Positions 7,466 through 17,316 are shown, numbered from the stretch's first letter. The stretch: 64,000 nucleotides of DNA from Corynebacterium wankanglinii (GCA_014490595.1 CP061031.1:1302001-1366000); one strand, 5' to 3'. A program made the numbers and translations. The notes: a model not told the origin generated them from the letters alone.

Positions 7466-8665
7466 CTACCGCGCGCCCGCGTAAAAAGCCGCAAGCGCGC
7501 GCACGAAATAGTCCATGTCCTCGAGCCCGCACAGCTCGCGCGCGGAGTGCATGGACAGCAAGGGAACGCCGACATCGACGGTGGGCAGCCCAAGCCGCGT
7601 CGAGGAGATTGGTCCGATGGTGGACCCGCAGGGCACGGCGTTGTTGCCCACGAAGGTCTGGTGCGGCACGCCCGCTGCGCGACACGCCAGGATCCACTCC
7701 GTCTCCGTGGCGGCGTTGGAGGCGTAGCGCTGGTTGGCGTTGACCTTGAGCACCGGGCCCTTGTTCAGCAGCGGGTGGTGCGTGGGGTCATGCTTGCCCG
7801 GGTAATTGGGGTGCACCGCGTGGGCCGCGTCTGCGGAGACCTGGATGGAATCTGCGATGATCTCGGCCGGCTCGCCGAACTCGGCGGCGACGCGGTTGAG
7901 CACCCGCTCCAGCAGGGGCCCGCCCGCGCCCGCGGTGGAGGCAGAACCGACCTCCTCGTGGTTGAACGCGGCCAGCACCAGGATGTCCTCGGCGTCGTCT
8001 TTCGCAGCCAGCATGGCTTCCATCGACGCCCACACGCTGGTCAGGTTGTCCAGGCGGCCGGCCGCGAGCACGTCGCCGATGACCTCGCCTCGCTGAGCGT
8101 CCGCGGTGATGAGCTCGTGGGCGACGATGTCGTCTGCGGCAATGCCCGCGGATTCCGCCGCCAGCTCGAGCAGCGGCCGATCCACGCCGAGAATCGGCTG
8201 GGTGTGCACCTGGCGGTCTATCTCCGGCATGTCGCCGCGGTAGAGGTGGATAGCCAGGTTGGGCACGCGCGCGACAGGGCCGGTGTTGACCAGGTGCTCG
8301 GTGCGATCCGCGGTGACCACGCGGCCAGCGAAGGTGAGGTCACGGTCAAACCAGCTGGCCAGGATCGGCCCGCCGTACACCTCCACTGCTACCTGGCGGA
8401 AGCCTTCCCGCACCACATCCGGGTCCGGCTTTGCCATCAGGCCGGGAGAATCAGTGTGCGAGCCCACCACCCTGAACCGAGGCCGGGCGTGTTCCGGCAC
8501 CCACCACGCAACCACAGCGCCATCGCGCACAACGAGGTGGCCGCCGGGGGCGTGCGCGTCGTCGTCAAGCGAAAAGCCCTCAGCCTGAAGCCTCGCAGCG
8601 ACTGTCTCGGCGGCGTGGAACGCGGACGGACTCTGGGCGAGAAAATCGATGAAAGCTCGTGTCAT
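7466..8665 (-). CDS. M18-family aminopeptidase
   Basis: A 399-residue zinc aminopeptidase of the aspartyl-aminopeptidase (M18) family. The metal-site motifs are in the expected order: VGSHTDSPGL (His ligand), AAGRLDNLTS (bridging Asp), FNHEEVGSAST (catalytic Glu and ligand) and LSMHSARE (C-terminal His). It removes N-terminal residues, often acidic ones, from peptides in the cytoplasm. The stop lies 15 bp before the trmI start, so the two are probably cotranscribed. It is divergent from the RecB-like gene. Substrate preference cannot be read from the sequence. Confidence 0.9.
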   Translation of the reverse strand: MTRAFIDFLAQSPSAFHAAETVAARLQAEGFSLDDDAHAPGGHLVVRDGAVVAWWVPEHARPRFRVVGSHTDSPGLMAKPDPDVVREGFRQVAVEVYGGPILASWFDRDLTFAGRVVTADRTEHLVNTGPVARVPNLAIHLYRGDMPEIDRQVHTQPILGVDRPLLELAAESAGIAADDIVAHELITADAQRGEVIGDVLAAGRLDNLTSVWASMEAMLAAKDDAEDILVLAAFNHEEVGSASTAGAGGPLLERVLNRVAAEFGEPAEIIADSIQVSADAAHAVHPNYPGKHDPTHHPLLNKGPVLKVNANQRYASNAATETEWILACRAAGVPHQTFVGNNAVPCGSTIGPISSTRLGLPTVDVGVPLLSMHSARELCGLEDMDYFVRALAAFYAGAR

Positions 8666-8691
8666 GGCTCCACTCTATGATGTTGTGCACC

Positions 8692-9527
8692 ATGACTCGC
8701 CCCATAGCTATTTCCCCGTCCCGCGCCTCCGACTACAGGCGCTGTCCACTGCAGTACAGGCTGCGCGCCATCGATAAAATCCCGGAGCCATCCACGGAGG
8801 CTCAGGTAAAGGGCACCCTGGTGCACGCTGTGCTGGAAGAGATGTTCACGTGGCCGCGTGAGCAGCGCACCTATCCGGCAGCGGTGAAGCGGCTCAGGCC
8901 GCACTGGGAGAAGATGCGGGAGGAAGAACCCGGCTGCGCCGAACCGGTGGCGGACGAGTACCAGCTGCTGGTGGATTCCCGCACGCTGCTGCGCGGGTAC
9001 TTCACCATGGAAAACCCGCTCCGCTTCGACGCCCACGCCCAAGAGATGCCGGTGGATTTCACGCTGCCGAATGGCGTTCCCGTCCGAGGCTTCATTGACC
9101 GGGTGGATATCGCGCCCACCGGCGAGGTGCGCGTAGTCGACTACAAAACTGGGAAGAAGCCCCAGCTGCGCTATTCGCAGGACGCGCAGTTCCAGATGCG
9201 GTTTTACGCGCTGGTGTACTGGCGGCTGTTCGGCGTGGTACCCACGCAGCTCAAGCTGATGTATCTGAAGGTGATGGATTCAATGATCCTCACCCCTCGC
9301 GCGAGGAGCTAGAATACTTCGAACGCGATTTAGCGGAGCTGTGGTGGAAGATCGAGGCCGATGGTAAGGCTGGCACATTCCGCCCGCAACAGTCCAAACT
9401 GTGCGGCTGGTGCGCGTTTCAGTCGCTCTGCCCCGTCTTTGGTGGCACTCCCCCGCCGTACCCCGGGTGGCCGGGGTCGCGGGCGGAAAGAGAATCCTCG
9501 CCGGAGCCAGATGGCGGCTTAGAATAG
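8692..9527 (+). pseudogene. RecB-family PD-(D/E)XK nuclease, frameshifted
   Basis: The N-terminal part starts MTRPIAISPSRASDYRRCPLQYRLR at ATG 8692 and holds the GTLVHAVLEEMF, GFIDRVD and VVDYKTGKKP motifs of Cas4/RecB-like nucleases. The frame stops at 9312 after MILTPRARS. The next frame continues the domain as REELEYFERDL and FRPQQSKLCGWCAFQSLCP, the C-terminal cysteine region typical of the family. Adding one C to the CCCC run at 9293-9296 rejoins the two into a protein of about 278 residues. A homologue sits next to trmI in mycobacteria. The end overlaps the convergent fhs stop by 9 bp. The frameshift may be a sequence error. Confidence 0.85.
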
Positions 9528-11186
9528 GCCGCTGATCACGCCGTTTGCGTCAACGTCGATGTTATTGGCTGCCGGTTGCTTTGGCAGCCCCGGCATCGTC
9601 ATCACGTCGCCAGTGAGCACGAGAACGAACCCTGCGCCCGTGCGCGGGATGAGGTTGCGCACATGCAGCGTGTGGCCGGTCGGAGCGCCCAGCTGGGTGG
9701 GGTCATCCGAGAACGAGTACTGGGTCTTGGAGATGCACACCGGCAGCGAATCGAAGCCGTTATCCTTCAGCGTCTGCAGGTCCTTCAGTGCCGCGGCGGA
9801 GTACTGCACGTCTTCCGCCCGGTAGATCTCCTTCGCGATGGTCTCGATGGAGCGCTCAACGCCCTCCGCCGGGTCGTATAGCGGGTGCGAGGTGCCCTCA
9901 GTGAGGTTGTCCAGGAGCGTCTGAGCCAGCTCGGTGGCTCCGTCGCCGCCCTTAGCCCAGACGTCTGCCTCGGCCAGAGCGATCCCCTTGGCCTTCGCCC
10001 AGTTATGCACGAACTCCAACTCCGCAGCGGAGTCTGAGGTGAAGCGGTTGAGCGCGACGACGGGAGTCACGCCAAACTTCCGCACGTTTTCCACATGGCG
10101 CTCGAGGTTGACGATGCCTTCTTCGAGCGCACCGGCGTTTTCATCGGCGAGGTCTGCCTTGGCCACGCCCGCGTTGTGCTTGATGGAGCGGATCGTGGCA
10201 ACGATCACTGCCCCGGCGACGTCCAGGTCGCCGTAGCGGGCCTTGATGTCGAAGAACTTCTCTGCACCCAGGTCGGAGCCGAAGCCCGCCTCGGTGAGGA
10301 CGATGTCGGCGTACTGCTGCGCGGTGCGGGTGGCAATGAGCGTGTTGCAGCCGTGGGCAATGTTCGCGAAGGGGCCGCCGTGGATGAATGCCGGTGTGCC
10401 GCCGAGCGTCTGCACCAGGTTCGGGTTGACGGCGTCCTTGAGCAGCGCGGCCATGGCGCCTTCAGCGCCCAGGTCACCTGCGGTCACGGGCTTCTTGTCA
10501 TACGTCAGGCCAATGGTGATGTTCGCCAGGCGCTGCTTCAAGTCCTCTAAGTCGGTGGCCAAGCCCAGGATGGCCATGATTTCGGACGCTGCGGTGATAG
10601 TGAACCCTGTCTCTGCCGGCACGCCGTGCGCCGGACCGCCGAGGCCGGTGACCACATTGCGCAGGGCACGGTCGTTGACATCCAAGCAGCGCTGCCACGT
10701 CACGCGACGCGGGTCGATGCCGAGGGAGTTGCCTTGGTGGATGTGGTTGTCAATCAGCGCTGCCAGCGTGTTGTTAGCGCTGGTGATCGCGTGGAAGTCG
10801 CCCGTGAAGTGCAGGTTGATCTGCTCCATCGGGACCACCTGGGAGTATCCGCCGCCAGCGGCGCCGCCTTTGATGCCCATCACGGGGCCAAGCGACGGCT
10901 CGCGCAGCGCCACCATGGCGTTTTTGCCCAGCTTCGCCAGCGCATCAGTCAAGCCGATGAGCATGGTGGATTTGCCCTCGCCAGCAGGCGTCGGGGAGAC
11001 ACCGGTGACCACGACCAATTTTCCGGGGGTGTTCGACGGCGCCTGGGTGATGTCCACCTTGGCCATGTACTTGCCGTACGGGATCAGGGCGTCGTCACTG
11101 ACCCCCGCCGTTGAGGCGATCTCTGTAATGGGGGCCAGTTGGTGGGCTTGGGCGATTTCGACGTCAGTCAACGGTTGAGCAGTCAT
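9519..11186 (-). CDS. fhs: Formate-tetrahydrofolate ligase
   Basis: A 555-residue enzyme that forms 10-formyltetrahydrofolate from formate, ATP and tetrahydrofolate, feeding purine synthesis and one-carbon metabolism. The P-loop TPAGEGKSTMLIGLTDAL lies near residue 68, with GIKGGAAGGGYSQVVPMEQINLHF, the GPFANIAHGCNT segment and the C-terminal LPKQPAANNIDVD following as in the family. The start MTAQPLTDVE at 11186 is chosen because TAGTGT lies 7 nt upstream, indicating a leaderless transcript. The longer upstream frame lies inside dcu and is not used. The dcu stop is only 5 bp away, so readthrough is also likely. Confidence 0.95.
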   Translation of the reverse strand: MTAQPLTDVEIAQAHQLAPITEIASTAGVSDDALIPYGKYMAKVDITQAPSNTPGKLVVVTGVSPTPAGEGKSTMLIGLTDALAKLGKNAMVALREPSLGPVMGIKGGAAGGGYSQVVPMEQINLHFTGDFHAITSANNTLAALIDNHIHQGNSLGIDPRRVTWQRCLDVNDRALRNVVTGLGGPAHGVPAETGFTITAASEIMAILGLATDLEDLKQRLANITIGLTYDKKPVTAGDLGAEGAMAALLKDAVNPNLVQTLGGTPAFIHGGPFANIAHGCNTLIATRTAQQYADIVLTEAGFGSDLGAEKFFDIKARYGDLDVAGAVIVATIRSIKHNAGVAKADLADENAGALEEGIVNLERHVENVRKFGVTPVVALNRFTSDSAAELEFVHNWAKAKGIALAEADVWAKGGDGATELAQTLLDNLTEGTSHPLYDPAEGVERSIETIAKEIYRAEDVQYSAAALKDLQTLKDNGFDSLPVCISKTQYSFSDDPTQLGAPTGHTLHVRNLIPRTGAGFVLVLTGDVMTMPGLPKQPAANNIDVDANGVISGLF

Positions 11187-11191
11187 GTGTC

Positions 11192-12499
11192 TCACACTAC
11201 AACGGCCCCGATGGCGTAACCCAGAATCACGCTGACAAAGATGCAGACCACACCGGGAACCAGGAACGGGTGGTTGAACACGTATTTGCCAATCCGGGTA
11301 GAGCCCGTGTCGTCCATCTCCACCGCAGCCAGCAACGTCGGGTACGTAGGAAGCACGAATAGCGCCGAGACTGCGGGGAACGCCGCCAGCGCGGTCAAGG
11401 GGCTGACACCGATGGCGAGTGCGGCCGGGATGAGGGCCTTTGCCGTCGCGGCCTGCGAGTACAACAGCGAAGCTGCTACGAACAGCACCACTGCCAGCAG
11501 CCACGGCTGCGCGGTAAGCACGTCGCCAGCGATGCTTTGGATGTCATCGATGTAGTAGTTGATAAACGTCGTGCCCAGCCATGCCACACCTAGCACGCAC
11601 ACACTCGCCGACATGCCAGAGCGGAACACCTGGGTGTTCAGGATCTCCGCTGCGCTGGTGCGGGTGACCAGCACGATTGCTGCTGCGGCGGCGAGCATGA
11701 TCGCCATGATTGCCTCGTTGCGCGGGATGGTCGGGTTTTGCACCAGTCCCACCTGGTCCGAGATCAGCGTGGCGTAGACCATGACCACCACGATCGCGGC
11801 GAGGAAGATACCTACCGAGGCTTTCGCGCCTGCCGGAGCCTCGTAGTCGGAGCGCTCACCAGGCTTTGCGACGAGACCTTCGGCCAACCGCTTCTTGTAG
11901 ACGGGATCGTCGCCCAGATCCGGCCCTACCTTGTTGGCGACCCACGCCATCGGGAAGATAGCCAGGAACGTTGCAGGAAGCATCACCGCGAGGAGCTGGA
12001 GGTAGCCCACCCCTAACGGTTCAAGCGCGGACGCCATGAACACCACCGCGGCGGAAATAGGTGAGGCGACGATAGCCATCTGGGAGGCGATAACCGCCGC
12101 CGACAACGGCCGGGAGGGGCGCACGCCGCCTTCCTTCGCCACCTCCACAATCACGGGCATGGTAGAAAACGCCGTGTGCCCGGTACCGGCGAGCACGGTC
12201 ATGAGCCAGGTAACAATCGGCGCATACACGGTGATGCGCTTCGGGTTGCGGCGGAGGAACCGCTCCGCCAAATCCACCAGGTACTCCATGCCACCGGCGA
12301 GCTGCATCGCGGAGATCGCCGCGATGACGCACATGATGATCCCGATGACATCGAATGGAATGGCGTCGGCGCTCACCGGAATCCCGGTAGCGCCGAGGAG
12401 GAGCACACCGAGGCCCCCAGCGAACCCGATCGCGATGGAGCCCATACGGGCGCCCAGAACGATCGCCCCAAGCAGGATGATGATGTGGACGGCAAGCAT
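11192..12499 (-). CDS. Anaerobic C4-dicarboxylate transporter (DcuA/DcuB family)
   Basis: A 435-residue integral membrane protein with 10-12 hydrophobic segments across its length. It has the family features GTGHTAFSTMPVIVEVAKEGGVRPSRPLSAAV and PVSALFVLPTYPTLLAAVEMDDTGSTRIGK. Dcu carriers exchange aspartate, fumarate, malate and succinate across the cytoplasmic membrane. An AAGGAG site precedes ATG 12499. It lies downstream of aspA on the same strand, the common Dcu-aspartase pairing, so aspartate uptake coupled to release of a C4 product is likely. Whether it is DcuA-like or DcuB-like cannot be settled here. Confidence 0.9.
   Translation of the reverse strand: MLAVHIIILLGAIVLGARMGSIAIGFAGGLGVLLLGATGIPVSADAIPFDVIGIIMCVIAAISAMQLAGGMEYLVDLAERFLRRNPKRITVYAPIVTWLMTVLAGTGHTAFSTMPVIVEVAKEGGVRPSRPLSAAVIASQMAIVASPISAAVVFMASALEPLGVGYLQLLAVMLPATFLAIFPMAWVANKVGPDLGDDPVYKKRLAEGLVAKPGERSDYEAPAGAKASVGIFLAAIVVVMVYATLISDQVGLVQNPTIPRNEAIMAIMLAAAAAIVLVTRTSAAEILNTQVFRSGMSASVCVLGVAWLGTTFINYYIDDIQSIAGDVLTAQPWLLAVVLFVAASLLYSQAATAKALIPAALAIGVSPLTALAAFPAVSALFVLPTYPTLLAAVEMDDTGSTRIGKYVFNHPFLVPGVVCIFVSVILGYAIGAVVV
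11194..11199 (-). promoter_or_regulatory. -10 box of fhs (leaderless)
   Basis: TAGTGT on the minus strand, 7 nt before ATG 11186 and overlapping the last codons of dcu. Confidence 0.5.
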
Positions 12500-12572
12500 C
12501 TCCGAACACTCCTTCAGGCAGGGAATTTAGTCATCCCAATTATCCGCCCGTGCCCCACCCAAACAGAAATGC

Positions 12573-12613
12573 AGCGGGTGTGACATTGGCTACCTGCCTA
12601 TGCCACACCCGCT
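12573..12613. other. Hairpin between aspA and dcu
   Basis: A perfect 10-bp inverted repeat (AGCGGGTGTG at 12573-12582, CACACCCGCT at 12604-12613) with a 21-nt spacer lies just after the aspA stop. There is no T run, so it may attenuate or protect the aspA message or be a protein site rather than act as a full terminator. Confidence 0.55.
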
Positions 12614-12624
12614 ATGTGGGGGCG

Positions 12625-14088
12625 TTATTCGCCGGCGGGGAGCTCCCCGTTGTCAACCAGGCCCGGCTCGTCGTCAACGTAGAGTTTGCCGCGGTACTCC
12701 GGGTGCATGAGGTTTTCCTTGCTCAGCAGCTTCTTCAGGTCCTCTTCGTCGATGAGGCCCTTCTCCAGCACCAGGTCATACACGCTCTTGCCGGTCTCAG
12801 CCGCCTCGCGCCCGATGAGATCGCCGTTGTGGTGCCCAATCACCGGGTTCAGGTAGGTCACGATGCCAATGGAGTTCGTCACGTACGCCTCGCACACCTC
12901 TTTGTTCGCGGTGATACCCACGACACACTTCTCGCGCAGCGTCTTCGCCGCGTTGGTGAGCAGGCGGATGGACTCGAACAGGGATTGCGCGATGACCGGC
13001 TCCATCACGTTGAGCTGCAGCTGCCCGGCCTCGGCGGCCATAGACACGGTCACATCGTTGCCGAAGACCTTGAAGCAGACCTGGTTGACCACCTCGGGAA
13101 TGACCGGGTTGACCTTCGCCGGCATGATCGAGGAACCGGCCTGACGCTCCGGCAGGTTGATCTCGTTGAGACCCGCGCGCGGGCCCGAGGACAGCAGGCG
13201 TAGGTCGTTGCAGATCTTGGACAGCTTCATCGCGGCGCGCTTGATGGCACCGTGCATCATCACGTAGCCGCCGGTGTCCGACGTCGCCTCGATCAGGTCC
13301 GGGGAGGCTTGGATATCCAGGCCCGTGACCTCGCGCAGGGCGGAGACGACCTGATCGCGGTAGCCGTTCGGGGTGTTGATCCCGGTGCCGATCGCCGTGG
13401 CACCTAAGTTAATTTCCAGAAGCGAATCCGCCGCAGAGCTAATGGTGCGCTGCTCTTCAGCCAGGTTCGCACCGAATGCGGTGAACTCCTGGCCCAGGGT
13501 CATCGGAACGGCGTCCTGCAGCTGGGTGCGACCCATCTTGATGATGTCGGCGAACTCGTCACCCTTCGCCCGCATCGCCTTCTGCAGCTCATCCAGCTCA
13601 CTCAGCAAGTTCTGCACCGCGTAGTACACCCCGAGGCGGAACCCGGACGGGTACGCGTCGTTGGTGGACTGGGACATGTTCACGTCGTCGTTCGGGTTGA
13701 TCACTTCGTAATCGCCCTTCTCCCGCCCGATCAGCTCGAGCGCGAGGTTAGCAACCACCTCATTGGTGTTCATGTTCACCGAGGTGCCCGCGCCGCCCTG
13801 AAACACGTCGATCGGGAACTGGTCCATGCACACGCCCTCGTCCAGGATCTTGTCGCAGGCTGCCACGATTGCCTCGGCTTTGTCTTTGGGCAGCGCGTGC
13901 AGGCGACGGTTGGCAATCGCTGTGGCTTTCTTCACCTGGACCATTCCGCGGATGAACTCCGGGAAGTCGTTGATGGTGCTGGCGGAGATGTGGAAATTGT
14001 CCACGGCGCGAAGCGCGTGGATGCCGTAGTAGACGTCGGCGGGAACCTCGGCGGTACCGAGGAGGTCTTCTTCGATGCGTGTATTCAT
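12625..14088 (-). CDS. aspA: Aspartate ammonia-lyase
   Basis: A 487-residue fumarase/aspartase-superfamily enzyme that converts aspartate to fumarate and ammonia. The signature loop [15 protein letters not shown], with the catalytic Ser, lies near residue 315. [26 protein letters not shown] and the [17 protein letters not shown] motif specific to aspartase/fumarase are also present. ATG 14088 is preferred over the in-frame GTG 9 bp upstream because TATAGT lies 7 nt before it and would overlap that GTG. The partner transporter dcu follows. Confidence 0.95.
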   Translation of the reverse strand: MNTRIEEDLLGTAEVPADVYYGIHALRAVDNFHISASTINDFPEFIRGMVQVKKATAIANRRLHALPKDKAEAIVAACDKILDEGVCMDQFPIDVFQGGAGTSVNMNTNEVVANLALELIGREKGDYEVINPNDDVNMSQSTNDAYPSGFRLGVYYAVQNLLSELDELQKAMRAKGDEFADIIKMGRTQLQDAVPMTLGQEFTAFGANLAEEQRTISSAADSLLEINLGATAIGTGINTPNGYRDQVVSALREVTGLDIQASPDLIEATSDTGGYVMMHGAIKRAAMKLSKICNDLRLLSSGPRAGLNEINLPERQAGSSIMPAKVNPVIPEVVNQVCFKVFGNDVTVSMAAEAGQLQLNVMEPVIAQSLFESIRLLTNAAKTLREKCVVGITANKEVCEAYVTNSIGIVTYLNPVIGHHNGDLIGREAAETGKSVYDLVLEKGLIDEEDLKKLLSKENLMHPEYRGKLYVDDEPGLVDNGELPAGE

Positions 14089-14095
14089 AAGCGCC

Positions 14096-14101
14096 ACTAT
14101 A
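14096..14101 (-). promoter_or_regulatory. -10 box of aspA (leaderless)
   Basis: TATAGT on the minus strand, 7 nt upstream of ATG 14088, a near-consensus box that decides the start codon. Confidence 0.65.
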
Positions 14102-14145
14102 CGGAGAACCGAGCTTTGCGACGATCCCGTACCCCCCGTTTATGC

Positions 14146-14835
14146 CTATCGAGCTGCAGAAAACCAACCGTCCACGTCAACGGCGCCCGCGCCCACGAAG
14201 GAGTTCGGATTGAACCGGACCACCCCCTCTGGAACGGTGTCCGCCAAACCCAGCACCACGCATCCCGCAGCCGCACCGGCGGTCATCCCGTGCCAGGAAT
14301 CTTCAACGACAAGACACTCCCCCGGCTCCGTACCGGCGCGTCGGGCGGCCTCGAGGTACATATCCGGGGCGGGTTTGGGGTTGGCCACCTCATCGCCGGC
14401 GATTGTGCCGGCGAATACGTTGCGCCCGATCGCGTCGATGCACGGGTCCGCCAGCACCCGGGCGGTGTTCGTGCACACGAACATCGGCGTAGCCCGTTCA
14501 GCGAGAGAATCCAGCACGCCTGCAATGCCAGGGTTGAGTTCGATGCCGCTGGCGAACATCTCAGCCATGCGCCCGAACATCCATGTGCGGTAGCGCTCCA
14601 GGTCGCCGTCGACAAGCTCATAGCCCGCCCAGTCGGCAACAATGCGTAGCGTGTCCGGAAAACTGCCGCCGACGGTTTTCGCCCGCACCTCCGGCGTCAG
14701 CGGCCGTCCGAGCAGCTCACCGAGCTCGTAGGTGGCCTGCCCCCACAGCGGCTCCGTGTCAATGAGGGTGCCGTCCATGTCCCACAGGACGGCCGCGGGG
14801 CTACTCAAGTTCCGGGAGCTCGTTGAGAGCATCAT
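14146..14835 (-). CDS. HAD-family hydrolase (phosphatase)
   Basis: A haloacid-dehalogenase-superfamily phosphatase of about 229 residues. Motif I is VLWDMDGTLIDTEP with the nucleophile Asp; motif II is VCTNTAR; motif III/IV is NPKPAPDMYLEAARRAGTEPGECLVVEDSWHGMTAG. The cap lies between motifs I and II, as in beta-phosphoglucomutase-like members. The physiological substrate is unknown. The start is uncertain: ATG 14835 overlaps the upstream gene by 35 bp, while TTG 14808 would overlap it by only 8 bp. It is translated with the upstream hypothetical gene. Confidence 0.85.
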   Translation of the reverse strand: MMLSTSSRNLSSPAAVLWDMDGTLIDTEPLWGQATYELGELLGRPLTPEVRAKTVGGSFPDTLRIVADWAGYELVDGDLERYRTWMFGRMAEMFASGIELNPGIAGVLDSLAERATPMFVCTNTARVLADPCIDAIGRNVFAGTIAGDEVANPKPAPDMYLEAARRAGTEPGECLVVEDSWHGMTAGAAAGCVVLGLADTVPEGVVRFNPNSFVGAGAVDVDGWFSAAR

Positions 14836-15208
14836 CGGTGGCGCCCGTGGCGGCGGCGGCGCGGAACACAAGCGTTTCGATGCCGGCCTTCTCCTCGGGT
14901 TCAAGCACCGCATTCGCGTGACGCTCGTTGAATTCCTCGAGGTTCACGTAGAACGGTGCCACCACTTTTGCCAGCGCCTCCCCCTCCGGGTCGTCGCCCA
15001 ATAGATCCAACGCGTCCAGGAACATCTCGAGGATCTGCTTCAGATCCGGCAACACCTTCGGGTCGAAGGGCTCCTCCCAGAGGTCCTTGTCGTCCTCCTG
15101 GAGATACGAGCCGGTCGCAAATGTAGTCAGGTCGTCGATGAATTCATCGACCTCGGGCTGGAATTGCGCCCGGATCGAACTGTCGGCAGCTGCGCTCATG
15201 CGCCCCAT
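14801..15208 (-). CDS. Conserved hypothetical acidic protein
   Basis: A 135-residue acidic, mostly helical-looking protein with no signal peptide or membrane segment. I do not recognise a domain. It starts MGRMSAAADSS at 15208, with a possible second start at 15199, and ends DALNELPELE overlapping the HAD gene. It lies between mshC and the HAD phosphatase on the same strand, 15 bp after mshC, so it is probably cotranscribed with both. No function can be assigned from the sequence. Confidence 0.7.
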   Translation of the reverse strand: MGRMSAAADSSIRAQFQPEVDEFIDDLTTFATGSYLQEDDKDLWEEPFDPKVLPDLKQILEMFLDALDLLGDDPEGEALAKVVAPFYVNLEEFNERHANAVLEPEEKAGIETLVFRAAAATGATDDALNELPELE

Positions 15209-15223
15209 TGTGCTGGAGCAGCG

Positions 15224-16438
15224 CTAAATCCGCACGCCGAGGAGGCCGTCGAGCGCGGTAGCGATGATCTGGTTGTGGTCTCCGGTCACGCCGTCGATAA
15301 GAGACAGTGCCTCCGGGGTGTTGAGATCGTCAGCAAGAATTGCGCGAAGCTTATCGACGACTTCCGTCGCCTGCGCCTCACTGACCTCTTGCGGGAGCTG
15401 TTCGCGCCAGCGGGCAAGGCGCGCCTCCGCCTCGGTGAGGATCGGGTCGGAGAAATCTCGGTCCGAGCGGTAGTGGCCCGCGAACACCGCGAGACGGATT
15501 GCTGAGGGGTCGTGGCCTGCCTCGGTGAGTTTGTGCACGAATACGAGGTTGCCGAGAGATTTGGACATCTTCACCCCGTCCAGCGCGATCATCCCGGCGT
15601 GGACATAGTGGCCGGCCATGCGCTCAACGTGCAGTGACGCCTCGGCGTGAGCGGCCGAAAACTCGTGGTGCGGGAAGGCCAGGTCGGACCCGCCGCCCTG
15701 GATAGCGAAGTGTGCCCCTAGACGGTTGGTGGCGATAGCGGAGCACTCCACGTGCCAACCGGGCCGCCCCGGGCCGAAGGGGGACTCCCAGGCAGGCTCG
15801 CCCTCACGGTGGCCGCGCCAAATAAGCGCATCCAACCGATCGCGTTTCCCCGCACGCTCAGGGTCGCCGCCACGCTCGGCGAAGAACTCCTCCATGGCGG
15901 CGCGATCCAAGTTGGATTCGTATCCGAACTGCTCGGTGGCGTCGATGGAAGCGTAGATGTCGCCGTGGTCGAGCGTGTAGGCCGCTCCCGAATCGAGCAG
16001 CTGCTGCACCATCTCGATTACTTCGTCCACGGACTCCATGGCGCCCACATAATCCCTTGGCGGGATGACGGAGAGGATCTCCATGTCGCTGCGGAACAGG
16101 TCGATTTGGCTGGCACCCAGCTCCCGCCAATCCACGCCGTCGCGCTCTGCGCGCTCGAACAGCGGGTCGTCCACGTCGGTGATGTTTTGCACGTAGTGGA
16201 CGCTGTGGCCGTTGGCGATGAGCTGGCGTTGCGCCAGGTCGAAGGTGAGGTAGGTTGCGGCGTGGCCGAGGTGGGTGGAGTCGTACGGGGTGATGCCGCA
16301 GACGTACATCCCCACCTCCCCGTTCGCATCCGGGGTGGTGTCTACTTCCTTGACGCGCTGATCGGCGGTGTCGTAGAGCTTCAGCGCCACCGGGGTGCCG
16401 GCGACTGCGGGTACGGACGGGTCGGGCCAAGCATGCAT
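15224..16438 (-). CDS. mshC: Cysteine:GlcN-Ins ligase MshC (mycothiol biosynthesis)
   Basis: A 404-residue paralogue of cysteinyl-tRNA synthetase that joins cysteine to 1-D-myo-inosityl 2-amino-2-deoxy-glucopyranoside, the penultimate step of mycothiol synthesis. The HIGH-type motif [12 protein letters not shown] follows the zinc Cys in [10 protein letters not shown] near residue 46. The KMSKS loop is in [11 protein letters not shown] near 290. Further zinc ligands are in [10 protein letters not shown] and [13 protein letters not shown]. The short length and absence of an anticodon-binding domain separate it from CysRS. TAGGGT 7 nt before ATG 16438 suggests a leaderless transcript. Mycothiol supports the actinobacterial assignment. 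Confidence 0.95.
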   Translation of the reverse strand: MHAWPDPSVPAVAGTPVALKLYDTADQRVKEVDTTPDANGEVGMYVCGITPYDSTHLGHAATYLTFDLAQRQLIANGHSVHYVQNITDVDDPLFERAERDGVDWRELGASQIDLFRSDMEILSVIPPRDYVGAMESVDEVIEMVQQLLDSGAAYTLDHGDIYASIDATEQFGYESNLDRAAMEEFFAERGGDPERAGKRDRLDALIWRGHREGEPAWESPFGPGRPGWHVECSAIATNRLGAHFAIQGGGSDLAFPHHEFSAAHAEASLHVERMAGHYVHAGMIALDGVKMSKSLGNLVFVHKLTEAGHDPSAIRLAVFAGHYRSDRDFSDPILTEAEARLARWREQLPQEVSEAQATEVVDKLRAILADDLNTPEALSLIDGVTGDHNQIIATALDGLLGVRI

Positions 16439-16445
16439 GCGGACA

Positions 16446-16451
16446 ACCCTA
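16446..16451 (-). promoter_or_regulatory. -10 box of mshC (leaderless)
   Basis: TAGGGT on the minus strand, 7 nt upstream of ATG 16438; no ribosome site is seen. Confidence 0.5.
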
Positions 16452-16462
16452 CAGCTACCTGG

Positions 16463-17308
16463 CTACGCAGCCATGACACCGGTGCCGAGCAGCACCATGA
16501 CTTCGAGCCCCAGCGGGATGCGGTAGGCAGCGAACCACGCGAACGAGTGGTTGGACACGAACTTCAGCAGCCACGCGATCGAGATGTAGCCGACCACAAA
16601 CCCGATGCCCGCGCCGATAAGCAGTTGCAAGCCGGTCGCAGCTTGACCGGCCTGTGGGTCGAAGGCGTCCGGCAACGAGAACAGCCCCGAAGCGAGCACC
16701 GCCGGAATGGCCAGCAGGAAAGAAAACCGTGTGGCCACCTCGCGGTCGAGGTTGCGGAACAGGCCGCCGGAGATGGTGCCACCGGAGCGCGATACACCCG
16801 GGATAAGCGCCAGGCACTGCCACAGCCCCATCACAACCGCGTCTTTCATAGTCAGCTCTTCAAACCCACGGGTCTTCTTCCCGGAGCGCTCCGCGAGGAT
16901 GAACACGAAGGAGAAGAGAATCAGCACCGCCGCGGTGACCCAGAGGTTGCGGAAATTCTCCCGGATCAGGTCTTTCAGCAGCACGCCGGCGATGCCAACC
17001 GGGATCGTGCCCACGATGACCATCCACCCCATGCGGTAATCGAAGCCGCGCTTCGATTTGTCCGCAAGGCCGGAGAACCAGGCGGAGAGGATGCGCCAGA
17101 TGTCTTTGGCAAAGAACACCAGCACGGCCAGCTCGGTGCCCAGTTGGATCACGGCGGTGAAGCTGGCGCCGGCGTCTTCACCCCAGAACAACTGGGAGAC
17201 GATGCGCAGGTGGCCCGAGGAAGATACTGGCAAAAACTCGGTGAGGCCCTGGACGATGGACAGGACGATCACCTGAACCCAGGACATGGTGGTGGCGGGA
17301 TCAGTCAT
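16463..17308 (-). CDS. uppP: Undecaprenyl-diphosphatase UppP
   Basis: A polytopic membrane phosphatase of about 281 residues that recycles the undecaprenyl lipid carrier for cell-wall synthesis and gives bacitracin tolerance. The two catalytic signatures are present: [15 protein letters not shown] near residues 19-33 and [20 protein letters not shown] in the second half. About eight hydrophobic segments follow the family pattern. ATG 17308 is chosen over the in-frame GTG at 17320 because TAGTGT, which contains that GTG, sits 8 nt before it. It lies 24 bp upstream of mshC on the same strand. Confidence 0.94.
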   Translation of the reverse strand: MTDPATTMSWVQVIVLSIVQGLTEFLPVSSSGHLRIVSQLFWGEDAGASFTAVIQLGTELAVLVFFAKDIWRILSAWFSGLADKSKRGFDYRMGWMVIVGTIPVGIAGVLLKDLIRENFRNLWVTAAVLILFSFVFILAERSGKKTRGFEELTMKDAVVMGLWQCLALIPGVSRSGGTISGGLFRNLDREVATRFSFLLAIPAVLASGLFSLPDAFDPQAGQAATGLQLLIGAGIGFVVGYISIAWLLKFVSNHSFAWFAAYRIPLGLEVMVLLGTGVMAA

Positions 17309-17316
17309 GGCGAAAG

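Noticed and set aside
14089-14097. GTG 14097 as the aspA start
   Set aside because: It would lie inside the TATAGT -10 box that sits 7 nt before ATG 14088.
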